Source of the DNA: Burkholderia dolosa
GTDB lineage: Bacteria; Pseudomonadota; Gammaproteobacteria; Burkholderiales; Burkholderiaceae
DNA: 64,000 nucleotides
Direction: 5' to 3'
Assembly (NCBI RefSeq): GCF_902499135.1
Contig: NZ_CABVPR010000007.1
Location: forward strand, 1 to 64,000
Below the pieces are notes generated by a model that was not told where the DNA came from, ran no database searches, and saw only the letters and a list, made by a program, of their open reading frames with translations. Made by a program: the position numbers and the translations under genes. This document shows positions 16,294-25,995 of this stretch, piece by piece (the first letter of the stretch is position 1; each line of letters starts with the position of its first letter).

Positions 16294-18478
16294 TACACAT
16301 TTCCTCATCGACTGGCAACACGAACTGCATGACCGCGCCGGGGCCGTCGCGCAGGTCCGCCCAGATGCGGCCGCCATGCGCTTCGACGATCGACCGGCAA
16401 ATCGACAGCCCCATGCCCATGCCGTCCTCCTTGGTCGTGAAGAACGCACTGAACAGGCGGTCGAAATCCGCGTGCCGGATCCCCGTTCCGCTGTCCTCCA
16501 CGACGACGTGCGCGTGGTCGTCATCGAACGCGCGCGTGCGGATGCGCAGACGGCGCGCGCCGGGCGCCACGCCGGACATCGCCTGCACCGCATTCATCAC
16601 AAGATTGATGACGACCTGCTGCAGCTGCACACGATCGCCGCACACGCGCTGCGGCGACGCCGCATAGTCCGTTTCGACGTCGACGCGCTGATTTTCGAGC
16701 TCGCGCCGCACGAGTTCGAGCGATTCTCGCACAACGGCGTTCAGATCGAGCGACGTCTGTTCGGGCGCGCGCTTGCGCGCCAGCGCACGGATCTGGCGGA
16801 TCACGTCGGACGCCCGTTTCGCGTCGCGGATCATCTGGCCGACGGATTGCTGCACTTCGGCCAGATCGGGTTCCGGCCGGTCGATCCATCGCAGCGCGGC
16901 GTCGCCGGCCGTCACGATCGCCGCGAGCGGCTGCGTGACCTCGTGCGCGATCGACGCGGCCAGCTCGCCGAGCATCGTCACGCGCGTCGCGTGCGCGAGC
17001 TCGGCGGTGGACCGGTCAAGCGCGTCCTGCGCGACGACCCGTTCGGTGATGTCCATCAGCGCGCCGACGTATTCGGCATCCGTCTGGTGCGGCATCAGAT
17101 GCGCGACGTAATGCACGTGCTTGACGCGCGCGTCCGGCATCATCAGCCGGAACTGCATGTCGAGATACGGCTCGCCGGCCATCACGCGGCGCCATGCGTC
17201 GGTCACGTGCGATACGTCGTCCGGATGCGCGCGCAGCACGATCAGCTCGACGCTCGGCATCGTGTCGCGCGGCAGCTCGAAGATCCGGTACGTCTCGTCG
17301 GACCACCACATCGGGCCGTCGGGCAGCCGCATCGCGATGCTTCCGGTATGGCTGAGCCGCTGCGCGTCGGACAGAAACGCCTCGCTGCGGCGCAGCGCGT
17401 GCTCGGCCTGCTTGCGCGCCTCGATGTCGGTATTCACGCCATACCAGCGCACCACGCGCCCGCCGTCGTCGCGAAGCGGCTCGGCGCCGATGTGCACCCA
17501 CCGGTACACGCCGTCGCGGCGGCGGATTCGCGCGATGTTCTCGAACGACGCTCCGCTCGCGACCGCGCGTTGCCACGCGGCGTGCAGCATGTCGAAGTCG
17601 TCCGGATGCACGACCGCGCGCCAGATGTCGCCGCCGTTCTCGGCCATCGATACGCCGAACTCGGCCCAGCGCCGGTTCACGTAGCCGATCCTGCCGTCGC
17701 CGTCCGAGCTCCACACCATCCCCGGAATCGCGTCGATCATCGCGCGCAGCTCGTTCTGCTGACGCCGCAGCTCGCCTTCCATCCGCTTGCGGTCGGTGAT
17801 GTCGTTGCTCGTCGCGAGTATCGCGACCGGCTTGCCGCCCGCATCGCGCCACAGCGCGAGCCGGCTCGAGATCATGACCGTGTTGCCGTCCTTGCGCACG
17901 CGGTGCAGTTCGCCCTGCCACTGTCCGGTTTCGAGCACGGTACGGCGAATCTCGTCGAGCGGCACCGACGCATGCGTCTGCGTCAGCACGTGGATCGGCT
18001 GGCCGATCGCCTGCTGCGCGGTCCAGCCGTAAAGCGCTTCCGCGCCCTGGTTCCAGAACGCGATCCGGTCCTGCAGGTCGTAGACGACGATCGCATCGTG
18101 CGTGAGATCGAGCAGCTGAAGCCGCTCGCGCAGGATCGCGGTGTTCGCGAGATTGCGCAGCGCGAGGAATGCGGTGGTGACGATCGCGAGCAGGCTCACG
18201 CCGCAGCGCGCGAGCGCGCCGGCCGAATAGCGTTCGTCGTGCGACAGCGCGAGCGCGAGCAGTGTGAGCGCGACGCACGCGCATGCGGTGATCGACGTCG
18301 CGCGCCGCGAGCCGGCCGACGCGACCAGCAGCACGACCGCGACGTACAGCACCGCGATCGCGATGTCGAGCGGCGTCACGTCGATCGCGAAGACCGCAGC
18401 GGCCAGCGCACCGGCCAACGTGTAGAGCACGCGCGCGTCCTCGCGCCAGGGCCTGCCTGTGCTTCGGTTGAGCATCAT
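16283..18478 (-). CDS. Membrane-bound multi-PAS sensor histidine kinase (FixL/TodS-like)
   Basis: A 731-residue kinase. The N-terminus has about four short hydrophobic helices (residues 17-108) with almost no periplasmic loops, so signals are probably sensed in the membrane or cytoplasm. Three PAS/PAC units follow: about 118-230 (HDAIVVYDLQDRIAFWNQGA), 240-355 (GMVWSSDGDGRIGYVNRRW) and 365-480. HisKA carries His512 (IAHEVTQPLAA) and the HATPase has VEDSGTGI and GMGMGLSICRS. It is the middle gene of a leftward trio: a stand-alone receiver 42 bp upstream, this kinase, then an overlapping FixJ-type regulator. The receiver may modulate or compete in the relay. The signal is unknown. Confidence 0.92.
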   Translation of the reverse strand: MMLNRSTGRPWREDARVLYTLAGALAAAVFAIDVTPLDIAIAVLYVAVVLLVASAGSRRATSITACACVALTLLALALSHDERYSAGALARCGVSLLAIVTTAFLALRNLANTAILRERLQLLDLTHDAIVVYDLQDRIAFWNQGAEALYGWTAQQAIGQPIHVLTQTHASVPLDEIRRTVLETGQWQGELHRVRKDGNTVMISSRLALWRDAGGKPVAILATSNDITDRKRMEGELRRQQNELRAMIDAIPGMVWSSDGDGRIGYVNRRWAEFGVSMAENGGDIWRAVVHPDDFDMLHAAWQRAVASGASFENIARIRRRDGVYRWVHIGAEPLRDDGGRVVRWYGVNTDIEARKQAEHALRRSEAFLSDAQRLSHTGSIAMRLPDGPMWWSDETYRIFELPRDTMPSVELIVLRAHPDDVSHVTDAWRRVMAGEPYLDMQFRLMMPDARVKHVHYVAHLMPHQTDAEYVGALMDITERVVAQDALDRSTAELAHATRVTMLGELAASIAHEVTQPLAAIVTAGDAALRWIDRPEPDLAEVQQSVGQMIRDAKRASDVIRQIRALARKRAPEQTSLDLNAVVRESLELVRRELENQRVDVETDYAASPQRVCGDRVQLQQVVINLVMNAVQAMSGVAPGARRLRIRTRAFDDDHAHVVVEDSGTGIRHADFDRLFSAFFTTKEDGMGMGLSICRSIVEAHGGRIWADLRDGPGAVMQFVLPVDEEMCNEH

Positions 18479-18520
18479 CGTCGTTCTGCGGCGCGCCGCG
18501 CGAAGAAAAAGAAAAACGGG

Positions 18521-18973
18521 TCAGCGTGCTGCATCGGCCCCGCCCGCCTTCACCGACTCCAGGTGGCGCGCGACCTCCGCGGCGTCCACCGGCTTGCCGA
18601 GCACGCAGATCGCGCCCATGTCGAGCGCTTGCCGCCGGACCGAATCCGACGCGAACGCCGAGATGAAAATGATCGGCAACGTCACGCCGCCGTCGACCAG
18701 GCGCCGATACATCTCCAGGCCGGAAATGCCGGGCATCTGGACGTCCGAGATGATACAGCAGACGTCCTCCATGCCGCCCGATGCGAGGAACTGCTCCGCG
18801 GACGCATAGAGGCGCGCCGCCCAGCCCAGCGAGCGGACCAGACTCGATGTTGCGACGCGGACGGATTCGTCGTCGTCGACAATCGAAACGATCGGATTTT
18901 TCTGCAAACCTCGGGCCCTCGGCCGGAATCGTACCGTGGGCGACGCGACATCGGCCGCCCGAACCGAAGCCAT
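18521..18973 (-). CDS. Stand-alone FixJ-type receiver protein
   Basis: A 150-residue protein with a receiver domain (SIVDDDESV, phospho-acceptor Asp77 in IISDVQMPGISG, Lys in VLGKPVD) and no output domain. The first 25 residues (RFRPRARGL) are basic and may be untranslated: no convincing ribosome-binding site precedes ATG 18973, and a TTG in frame at the LQKNP segment is an alternative. It is the first gene of a leftward operon with a PAS histidine kinase and a FixJ regulator. Single-domain receivers of this type act as phosphate sinks, relay intermediates or allosteric modulators of the partner kinase. Confidence 0.85.
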   Translation of the reverse strand: MASVRAADVASPTVRFRPRARGLQKNPIVSIVDDDESVRVATSSLVRSLGWAARLYASAEQFLASGGMEDVCCIISDVQMPGISGLEMYRRLVDGGVTLPIIFISAFASDSVRRQALDMGAICVLGKPVDAAEVARHLESVKAGGADAAR

Positions 18974-19277
18974 ATTAGAGAAATCGACGGTCCGCGGAAA
19001 TCATATGTACGTATAGTCGCTGCACACGCATTGCGCGTTCCCACCGCCCGCGGCCGCCAACGCACCGGCAGACGCGGCCCGCGGCCTTCCCCCGTTCCGT
19101 CGCGCGACCCGCGGCATCGCTCGCGATCCGGCGAATTCGCTGTGCGGCGTGCGTTCGCGTAACGACGCACGACGCGCGCTCTCTATATTGCAGGCGTCGA
19201 TCGCTACGCAAAAGATCGCCGTCCGCGTGCCCGCACGCGTTCTCACCATCCGCATTGACAACCGAAGGAGCGTCATC

Positions 19278-19610
19278 ATGAAGAGCATCGTCGTTTCACT
19301 GATCCTGAGCGCAGGCGCGCTGATTCCGGCCGCCGCATTCGCGCAAGCCGCCGCGCCCGTCACGCGCGCACAGGTGCGCGCCGATCTGGCCCGCATCGAA
19401 CAGGCCGGCTATCTGCCGTCGCGCGGCGCCAACGACGACTATCCGGCCGACATCCAGGCGGCCGAAGCGAAGGTCGCCGCCGCGCAGGGATACGGCGGCG
19501 TGGCCGAAACGGGCAGCAGCGCGGCCGGCGCGCGCGCCGCACGCACCGTCGCGAAAGGTGGAAGCTGCGTCGGCCCGGTCAGCTTCTGCAACCCGTACTT
19601 CGGCAGCTGA
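19278..19610 (+). CDS. Small exported DUF4148 protein
   Basis: A 110-residue protein with GAAGGAG eight bases before the ATG and a signal peptide (MKSIVVSLILSAGALIPAAA, cleavage after AFA). The mature protein starts AQAAAPVTRAQVRADLARIE, matching the DUF4148 core, then YPADIQAAEAKVAAAQ. Unlike the paralogue at 4585-4899 its C-terminus carries two cysteines (GSCVGPVSFCNPYFGS), which could form a disulphide in the periplasm. No function is established for the family. Confidence 0.85.
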   Translation: MKSIVVSLILSAGALIPAAAFAQAAAPVTRAQVRADLARIEQAGYLPSRGANDDYPADIQAAEAKVAAAQGYGGVAETGSSAAGARAARTVAKGGSCVGPVSFCNPYFGS

Positions 19611-19662
19611 ACCGTGCCGGCGCGTGCCCGCCCGCGCGACACGCGCGCGGCGGGACGCTCGT

Positions 19663-20484
19663 TTACGCGCGGATGAACGCGAGCAGATCGGCGTTCACGC
19701 GGTCCGCATGCGTGGTGCACAGCCCGTGCGGCGCACCGGGATAGATCGTCAGACGCGCATCGCGCACGATCTCGGCCGACAGCTTGCCCGAATCGTCGAG
19801 CGGAACGATCTGGTCGTCGTCGCCCTGCAGCACGAGCGTCGGCACGTCGATGCGTCGCAGGTCGTCGGTGAAGTCGGTTTCCGAAAATGCCTTGATGCAG
19901 TCGTACGCGCTCTTGATCGAGCATTGCATGCCCGCATACCAGAACGCGTCCACCGTGCCTTGCGACGGTCGTGCGCCGTCGCGGTTGAAGCCGTAAAATG
20001 GCACCGCGAGGTCCTTGAAGAACTGCGAGCGGTTGCCGATCACGCCGCTGCGGATATCGTCGAACACGGAAAGCGGCAGCCCGCCGGGATTCGCATCCGT
20101 CTTCAGCATCAGCGGCGGCACCGCCGCGATCAGCACCGCCTTCGCGACGCGCTGCGTGCCGTGCCGGCCGATGTAGCGCGCGACTTCGCCGCCGCCCGTC
20201 GAGTGGCCGACGAGCACCGCGTCCTTCAGGTCCAGATGCTCGATCAGCTCGGCCAGATCGTCCGCGTAGCGCGACATGTCGTTGCCGTTCCAAGGCTGGC
20301 TCGAGCGGCCGTGCCCGCGGCGGTCGTGCGCGATCACGCGATAGCCGCGCTCGGCGAGATACATCATCTGCGCGTCCCACGCGTCCGCGTTCAACGGCCA
20401 TCCGTGCGAGAACACCACGGGCTGCCCCGTGCCCCAGTCCTTGTAAAACAGTTCGGTGCCGTCTTTCAGTACGAGCTTTGCCAT
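19663..20484 (-). CDS. Alpha/beta-hydrolase, non-haem chloroperoxidase-like esterase
   Basis: A 273-residue cytoplasmic hydrolase. ATG 20484 is preferred over ATG 20490 because GAAGGAG is correctly spaced from it. Motifs: oxyanion region [12 protein letters not shown], nucleophile Ser95 in GHSTGGGE, acid Asp224 (QGDDDQIVP) and His253 ([11 protein letters not shown]). The SHGWPL and HSTGGG patterns are typical of cofactor-free haloperoxidases/perhydrolases, which act as esterases and can form peracids. No signal peptide is present. It is divergent from the histidine kinase at 20836, across about 350 bp. Confidence 0.88.
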   Translation of the reverse strand: MAKLVLKDGTELFYKDWGTGQPVVFSHGWPLNADAWDAQMMYLAERGYRVIAHDRRGHGRSSQPWNGNDMSRYADDLAELIEHLDLKDAVLVGHSTGGGEVARYIGRHGTQRVAKAVLIAAVPPLMLKTDANPGGLPLSVFDDIRSGVIGNRSQFFKDLAVPFYGFNRDGARPSQGTVDAFWYAGMQCSIKSAYDCIKAFSETDFTDDLRRIDVPTLVLQGDDDQIVPLDDSGKLSAEIVRDARLTIYPGAPHGLCTTHADRVNADLLAFIRA

Positions 20485-20835
20485 CTTCATGCTCCTTCGA
20501 GAATGCCGCTTGCGCCCGCCGGTCGCAGGAAAAAAGCGGCGGTTCGCACGGCTCGCGCGCCGGCCCTGTGCCGGTCGCGCTGTCGTGCATCGGTCGCATT
20601 CTCGACGGCGCGGAACGGGCCGGCTTTCCGCGCGGCCCGCTGCATTTCGGCTCCGCACGATCGCTGCGCCGCGCGCGCCGCAGCCGTGCGAGGCGCACCG
20701 GCCGCATGCAGCGGCGGCGCCGGACGACGTCCGGGCCATTTTGTCTGTGTATAATCGGCGCGCATTTTTCCGCGAGATAGCATGCCCTGTGCCGCGGGAG
20801 TCGCTCGGACACACGGCCAACGTGGCTTTCCCACA
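20485..20835. promoter_or_regulatory. Divergent intergenic region with a consensus -10 box
   Basis: This 350-bp gap separates the leftward hydrolase from the rightward histidine kinase. A perfect TATAAT lies at 20750-20755 on the + strand, a good -10 element for the kinase. No convincing -35 is found at the usual spacing, suggesting activation by a regulator. Transcription would begin near 20762. The rest is high-G+C and shows nothing else. Confidence 0.45.
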
Positions 20836-22155
20836 ATGAACGAACCTCACGCAGCGACAGGCAGCATCCGCGATCGCGAGACCCGCGCAGCCGACGATCG
20901 CGCGGCGGCCGACGACGCACGCGTCGATGCGTTGTTCCGGTCCGCGCCGATCCCGATCCTGATCGAGGACTGGTCCGGCATCAAGCGCTGGATCGATACG
21001 CTGAAAGCGCGCGGCGTGACCGATCTCGAGGCGTACCTCGACGCGCATCCGGACGTGATCGACGAAGTTCGCCGGCTGCACGCGTTCGTCGACGCGAACG
21101 ACGCAACGCTCGCGCTGTTCGATGCGCAATCGAAGGATGCGTTCTTCGCGGCCGCACAGCGGCTGCTGCCGGCGAGCCGGCTCAGCAACTCGCAGGTCCT
21201 GCACGCGATGTTCGAAGGCCGTTCGTCATGCCAGGGCGAACGCACGCTGGCGACACTGTCGGGCAGGAAGGTGCCGATCGTATGGCGCTGCGCGCTGCCG
21301 GCCGACGACGACGCGTACCGTCGCCTCCATTTCTACGCATTCGACGTCACCGAGTACAAGGAGAACAGCGAGCGGCTCGACGCGCTGCGCGCGCAGCTCG
21401 CGCGCACCGCGCGTGCATCGATGATGGGGCAGCTCGTCGCGTCCATCACGCACGAGATCGGCCAGCCGCTCGGCGCGATCCGCACCGCGCTCGACGCGGC
21501 CGTCCGCTGGCTCGACCGCGCGGAGCCGAACGTCGCCGAGGCCACCGCCGCGTTTCGTCATGCGTCGCGATGGACCGACGACATGGCGAACATTTGCCGC
21601 CGGCTGCGCGGGTTCCTCGCCGGTGCGCCGGTCGAAGCGGTCGCGCTCGATTGCGCGGAAGTTGTCGCGTCGGCGATGCAGCTGATCGCGTCGGAAGCCG
21701 GCACGCACGGCATCGCGCTCGGCAGCGAAGTCGCGCCCGGCACGACCGCGCATGCCGACCGCATCCAGCTGCAGCAAGTGCTGACGAACCTGCTGATCAA
21801 CGGCATTCACGCGATCGACGCAACGCGCGACGACGGTCGCGAGCGGCGGCTGCACGTACGCGCCGGCCGCTACGACGACACGCATACGCTGTTCGAGGTC
21901 GCTGATACCGGATGCGGGATCGCGAGCACGCCGCCCGATGCGATCTTTCAGCCGTTTTCGAGCACGAAGCGCGACGGCATGGGCATGGGGCTGCCGATTT
22001 CGAAATCGATCGTCGAAGCGCACGGCGGAGCGATCTGGATCGGCGACACCGGCGCGCACGGCACGCGGTTCTGCTTCACGCTGCCTTCGGCGCCGCGCGC
22101 GAACGGCAGCACGGCCGACGCCGCGCAGCGCGATCGTCGCCAGGGCGCACAGTGA
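20836..22155 (+). CDS. Soluble PAS-type sensor histidine kinase coupled to a transporter
   Basis: A 439-residue kinase from ATG 20836 (ATG 20782 in frame is an alternative; neither has a good ribosome-binding site). It has no transmembrane helix. Residues 30-175 form a PAS-like sensor with the [20 protein letters not shown] pattern and end in a PAC-like strand ([16 protein letters not shown]). HisKA carries His206 ([11 protein letters not shown]) and the HATPase has ADTGCGIAS and [11 protein letters not shown]. The stop overlaps the GTG start of the MHS transporter (GTGA), so kinase and permease are made together. No regulator gene adjoins it; the FixJ-type regulators at 5813 or 15619 are possible partners. 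Confidence 0.88.
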   Translation: MNEPHAATGSIRDRETRAADDRAAADDARVDALFRSAPIPILIEDWSGIKRWIDTLKARGVTDLEAYLDAHPDVIDEVRRLHAFVDANDATLALFDAQSKDAFFAAAQRLLPASRLSNSQVLHAMFEGRSSCQGERTLATLSGRKVPIVWRCALPADDDAYRRLHFYAFDVTEYKENSERLDALRAQLARTARASMMGQLVASITHEIGQPLGAIRTALDAAVRWLDRAEPNVAEATAAFRHASRWTDDMANICRRLRGFLAGAPVEAVALDCAEVVASAMQLIASEAGTHGIALGSEVAPGTTAHADRIQLQQVLTNLLINGIHAIDATRDDGRERRLHVRAGRYDDTHTLFEVADTGCGIASTPPDAIFQPFSSTKRDGMGMGLPISKSIVEAHGGAIWIGDTGAHGTRFCFTLPSAPRANGSTADAAQRDRRQGAQ

Positions 22156-23468
22156 AGCGCGAGCCCGTCGTGCCGGATGCGGACGTCGCGCCAGCGATCG
22201 CCGGTCACACGGATCGCCGCACGCCCGAGCGCCGGATCCTCGCGACGATCGTCATCGCAAACGCGCTCGAATTTTTCGACTATTTCTCGTACGCCGTTTT
22301 CGCGGCGTTCATTACCCGCACGTTCTTCCCGCACGTCGCCGACGGCTACGGCACCCTGCTGTCGCTCGGCACGTTCGCGGCCGGCTTTCTGTCGCGGCCG
22401 ATCGGTGCGCTCGCAATCGGCGTGCACGCGGATGCGGCCGGCCGCAAACCCGCGCTGCTGCTCACCGCCGCGCTCGTGACCGCCGGCTCGTTCGGGCTCG
22501 CGGTGATTCCCGGCTACGCGACGCTCGGCATCGCGGCGCCGATCGCCGTCCTGCTGTGCCGGATCCTGCAGGGCATCGCGATCGGTGGCGAGATGGGCGC
22601 ATCCGGCGCGTTGCTGATCGAGCGATGTCCGCCCGACCGGAAGTGCACGTATGCGGGCTGGCTCATGGCCGGGCAAGGACTCGCGCTGGTTGCCGCGGGC
22701 GCCTGCGGCGTCGCACTGCACGCGACGCTGAGCGCCGCGCAGATCGAGCGCTGGGGCTGGCGCGTGCCGTTCGCGCTCGCGGCCGCGCTGATTCCGGTGC
22801 AGATCTATCTGCGCCGTCACATCGACGAAACGTGGGAAGCGCGCCGCGCAACGCTCGCATTCGGCGCGCTGCTCGGACGCCATCGCGGCCGATGGCTGCT
22901 GGCGATCGCGCTGATTTTCGGCGGCACGGTGCCGACGTACGTCGCGACCTACGCGACGACGTTCGGCGTCGCAGGCCCGCCGCCGTCCGCGTATGCGTCG
23001 TTCGTCACGACGGCGGCCGTCGGCGCGGTCACGCTCGTCTTGTCGATCGCGGGCGGCTGCGCCGCCGATCGCATCGGCCGCATCCGCACGATCGTGCTCG
23101 CCCGCGCGCTGACGATGGCGGTCGTGCTGCCCGCGTTCTACTACGCTGCCGTTCATCCGCACCCGCTCGCACTGCTCGGTGTCGTCGCGCTGTTCGCCGG
23201 GCTGTCGGCGCTCGCCGGCGCGCCGAGCATCGTCGCGATCCTCGACATGTTCCCCGCCCGCGGCCGCGCGGCCGCGCTGTCGGTCGTCTACGCGACCGGC
23301 GTCGCGCTGTTCGGCGGCACCGCACCGTTCGTCGTCGCGTCCGTCGGCGTGTGGGCCGGCACGCACCGCGCGGCCGGCTGGTACGTATTCGTGTCGGCCG
23401 CCGTCACGCTGATCGCGATCGCCGCCGCGCGCGCGGCCGGCGAACCGACGTCCACCGCCCGGCGCTGA
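22152..23468 (+). CDS. MHS-family (metabolite:H+ symporter) MFS transporter
   Basis: A 438-residue, 12-helix permease. The start is GTG 22152, within the GTGA overlap with the kinase stop. The first helix (ILATIVIANALEFFDYFSYA) is characteristic of the MHS group, which imports organic acids, citrate, ketoglutarate, shikimate or betaines with protons. Other MFS signatures are the loop 2-3 motif GVHADAAGRKPALL and the helix-4 arginine in LCRILQGIAIGGEMG. The substrate cannot be read from sequence; it is presumably related to the signal of the coupled kinase. A hairpin and palindrome (23527-23567) follow the stop. Confidence 0.88.
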   Translation: MKREPVVPDADVAPAIAGHTDRRTPERRILATIVIANALEFFDYFSYAVFAAFITRTFFPHVADGYGTLLSLGTFAAGFLSRPIGALAIGVHADAAGRKPALLLTAALVTAGSFGLAVIPGYATLGIAAPIAVLLCRILQGIAIGGEMGASGALLIERCPPDRKCTYAGWLMAGQGLALVAAGACGVALHATLSAAQIERWGWRVPFALAAALIPVQIYLRRHIDETWEARRATLAFGALLGRHRGRWLLAIALIFGGTVPTYVATYATTFGVAGPPPSAYASFVTTAAVGAVTLVLSIAGGCAADRIGRIRTIVLARALTMAVVLPAFYYAAVHPHPLALLGVVALFAGLSALAGAPSIVAILDMFPARGRAAALSVVYATGVALFGGTAPFVVASVGVWAGTHRAAGWYVFVSAAVTLIAIAAARAAGEPTSTARR

Positions 23469-23526
23469 GCGCCGCTTCCCGCAACCGCGGCAATATTCCC
23501 GATCCGCGCATCGCCGTCGTGCGATT

Positions 23527-23567
23527 CGGCAAACGCCCGCCGTTTGCCGACAGCGCCCGTACGGGCG
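23527..23567. promoter_or_regulatory. Hairpin plus 14-bp palindrome between MFS and DUF4331 genes
   Basis: A 9-bp perfect stem CGGCAAACG / CGTTTGCCG with a 5-nt loop (23527-23549) is followed after 4 bp by the perfect palindrome CGCCCGTACGGGCG (23554-23567). There is no T-run, so intrinsic termination is doubtful. The pair may be a terminator for the kinase/MFS unit that depends on Rho, or an operator for the DUF4331 gene starting at 23734. Confidence 0.4.
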
Positions 23568-23733
23568 TCCGTCCAGAATCCGCCTGTCGTCCGGTGCGTC
23601 TTCGTTCGAAGCGTCCGACGTACCGCTGAAAAGCGACCGAAGACGTGTCATGTCGTACGCGAACGTGCACCTGCGCGATCGTCCGAACGGCACGTCTCGA
23701 CCAACGCAGCCACCCTTCGGACAGGATCGAACC

Positions 23734-24765
23734 ATGTCACACCATCTCGACTCCCCGCTCGCGCGGCAGGACATCCGCCTCGACATCACCGACCTCTACT
23801 GCTTTCGCGGCGAGATCGGCACGGTACTCGTGATCAACGTCTGCCACTCGATTGCGGGCGACGTGCCGACGCCCGGCTATCACCCGGAAGGATTCTACGA
23901 ATTCAAGCTCGATCTGGACGGCGACGCGATCGAAGACGTCACGTACCGGATCCGCTTCGACGCACGCGACGCAGCAGGCGTGCAGCGCTTCGAGCTGCGC
24001 CGCATCGCCGGCGCGGCGGCAACCGACCCGCATGCGGACGGCGAGCTCGTGCTGCGCGGCCGCACCGACGAAACCGCCGGCGCCGGTTCCGGCGTGCGCG
24101 TATGGGCCGGCAAGGCCGGCGATCCGTTCTGGATCGAGCCGGACGTGCTGCATGCGGTCGGTCACGCGTTCCAGGACGGCACGCCGCTCGACCTCGGCAC
24201 GTGGGAGCCGAGCCACGCGCGCAACCTGTTCGCCGGCCACACCGTGTACTCGATCGTGCTCGAGGTGCCCGACGCCGATCTCGTCGGCAACGCGGCGACG
24301 AACCGCAAGGTCGGCGTATGGGCGGTCGCGACGCTCGCGACGGACGCGGGCGGCTGGCGCTCGATCAACCGCGTCGGGCTGCCGATGATTCATCCGCTGT
24401 TCACGCAATACAACGAAGACCTCGGCGATCGGCTCAATGCCGGCTGCCCCGCCGACGATTTCGCGACCTATGGCGAAACCGTGATCGCGTCGGTGGCCGG
24501 CGCGGTGCGTGCGAACGGCACCGCGGAAGATCCGGTCGGCTATGCGACGGCCGTCGCTCACCGCTTCCTGCCGAACGTCCTGCCGTACACGATCGGCACG
24601 CCGGCCGTGTTCGGCATGGCCGAGTGGAACGGCCGGTCGCTCACCGACAACGCGCCCGACGTGATGTTCACGATCGCATCGAACACGCCGATCCGGCTCG
24701 GCATCGGCAAGGAATCGGTCACGTCGAAACCGACGTCGACGTTCCCGTACGTTCCGAAGGCCTGA
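23734..24765 (+). CDS. DUF4331 family protein
   Basis: A 343-residue protein starting MSHHLDSPLARQDIRLDITDLY, the typical N-terminus of DUF4331 proteins, with an AGGA site before the ATG. Further family features are GYHPEGFYEFKLDLDGD (an EF-hand-like acidic loop), repeated beta-strand segments and a conserved end (IRLGIGKESVTSKP). No signal peptide or membrane helix is visible. The biochemical role is unknown. It is the first of a rightward cluster with a nickel/cobalt permease (72 bp downstream) and two short-chain dehydrogenases. A link with metal handling is suggested only by this neighbour. Confidence 0.85.
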   Translation: MSHHLDSPLARQDIRLDITDLYCFRGEIGTVLVINVCHSIAGDVPTPGYHPEGFYEFKLDLDGDAIEDVTYRIRFDARDAAGVQRFELRRIAGAAATDPHADGELVLRGRTDETAGAGSGVRVWAGKAGDPFWIEPDVLHAVGHAFQDGTPLDLGTWEPSHARNLFAGHTVYSIVLEVPDADLVGNAATNRKVGVWAVATLATDAGGWRSINRVGLPMIHPLFTQYNEDLGDRLNAGCPADDFATYGETVIASVAGAVRANGTAEDPVGYATAVAHRFLPNVLPYTIGTPAVFGMAEWNGRSLTDNAPDVMFTIASNTPIRLGIGKESVTSKPTSTFPYVPKA

Positions 24766-24837
24766 CCCGGCCGGTGTCTGCCGCACCCGGCGGCCACGCG
24801 CTGCCGGGTGCGCGCTGCCCCCTTCTTCGAGGCTCCC

Positions 24838-25950
24838 ATGCTTGCACGTCGACACCTTCCGCCGGCGACCGGCGTCGCCCCGGCCGCGCACGCGCGCGTC
24901 CGGTCCATCGATCTGTCCGCGCTCTGGATCGTCGCGTTCATCGTGCTGCTGCACGTCGTCGGCTGGGGCACGCTGATCGCGCTGATCGTTCCGCAGCATC
25001 TGAGCGTCGGGTCGCGCGCATTCGGCATCGGCGCCGGGATCACCGCGTATTCGCTCGGGATGCGCCATGCGTTCGATGCGGACCACATCGCCGCGATCGA
25101 CAACACCACGCGCAAGCTGCTCGGCGAAGGCCAGCGTTCGGCAAGCGTCGGATTCTGGTTTTCGTTCGGCCACTCGAGCGTCGTGTTCGGGCTCGCGGTG
25201 CTGATCTCGCTCGGCATGCACTCGGTGTCCACGCACGTCGTCGACGCGGGCTCGACGCTGCGCGCGCTGACCAGCGTGCTCGGCGCGACCGTATCGAGCG
25301 TCTTTCTCTATGCGATCGCGGCGCTGAACGTCGCGGCATTCTACGACCTGTACCGCGCGTTCCGCGCGATGCGCACGGGACGCTTCGACGAAGCGCAGCT
25401 CGAACGGCGCCTCGAATCGCGCGGCATCGTCGCGCGCGTGCTCGCGCCGCTGATGCGCATCGTGCGCAAGCCGGCGCAGATGTATTTCGTCGGCCTGCTG
25501 TTCGGTCTCGGCTTCGATACGGCGACGGAAATCGCGCTGCTCGTGCTGACCGGCTCCGGCGCCGCGTCCGGCCTGCCGTGGTACGCGATTCTGTGTCTGC
25601 CCGTGCTGTTCGCGGCCGGCATGCTGCTGTTCGACACGATCGACGGTTCGTTCATGCACGTCGCGTACGGCTGGGCGCTCGCCCGGCCGGTCCGCAAGAT
25701 CTACTACAACCTCGTCGTCACGGGCCTGTCGATCGGCGTCGCGCTCGTGATCGGCACGATCGAGATGCTCGGCCTGCTCAACCATGCACTCGGCATGCAC
25801 GGCGCGTTCGGCGCATGGCTGTCGGCGCTCGATCTGAACGATGTCGGCTTCGCGATCGTCGGGCTGTTCGTCGCGACATGGGCGATCTCCGTCGCGATAT
25901 GGAAGTTCGGCCGCATCGAACAGCGCTGGGCCGCCGGCCCCGACGCATAG
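24838..25950 (+). CDS. NiCoT-family nickel/cobalt permease (HoxN/NixA type)
   Basis: A 370-residue inner-membrane permease with about eight helices. The signature RHAFDADHIAAIDNTTRK in helix 2 provides the metal-binding His and Asp residues. FSFGHSSVVF and LLFGLGFDTATE are the second and third NiCoT motifs. ATG 24838 is preferred over an upstream in-frame GTG. Such proteins import Ni2+ and/or Co2+ with high affinity for hydrogenase, urease or cobalamin enzymes. None of those enzymes is encoded in this window. The preceding DUF4331 gene may be co-transcribed. Confidence 0.92.
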   Translation: MLARRHLPPATGVAPAAHARVRSIDLSALWIVAFIVLLHVVGWGTLIALIVPQHLSVGSRAFGIGAGITAYSLGMRHAFDADHIAAIDNTTRKLLGEGQRSASVGFWFSFGHSSVVFGLAVLISLGMHSVSTHVVDAGSTLRALTSVLGATVSSVFLYAIAALNVAAFYDLYRAFRAMRTGRFDEAQLERRLESRGIVARVLAPLMRIVRKPAQMYFVGLLFGLGFDTATEIALLVLTGSGAASGLPWYAILCLPVLFAAGMLLFDTIDGSFMHVAYGWALARPVRKIYYNLVVTGLSIGVALVIGTIEMLGLLNHALGMHGAFGAWLSALDLNDVGFAIVGLFVATWAISVAIWKFGRIEQRWAAGPDA

Positions 25951-25995
25951 CGTCGCACCACTGTACGTTCACCCCGCCCACGGAGGCTATCCATC

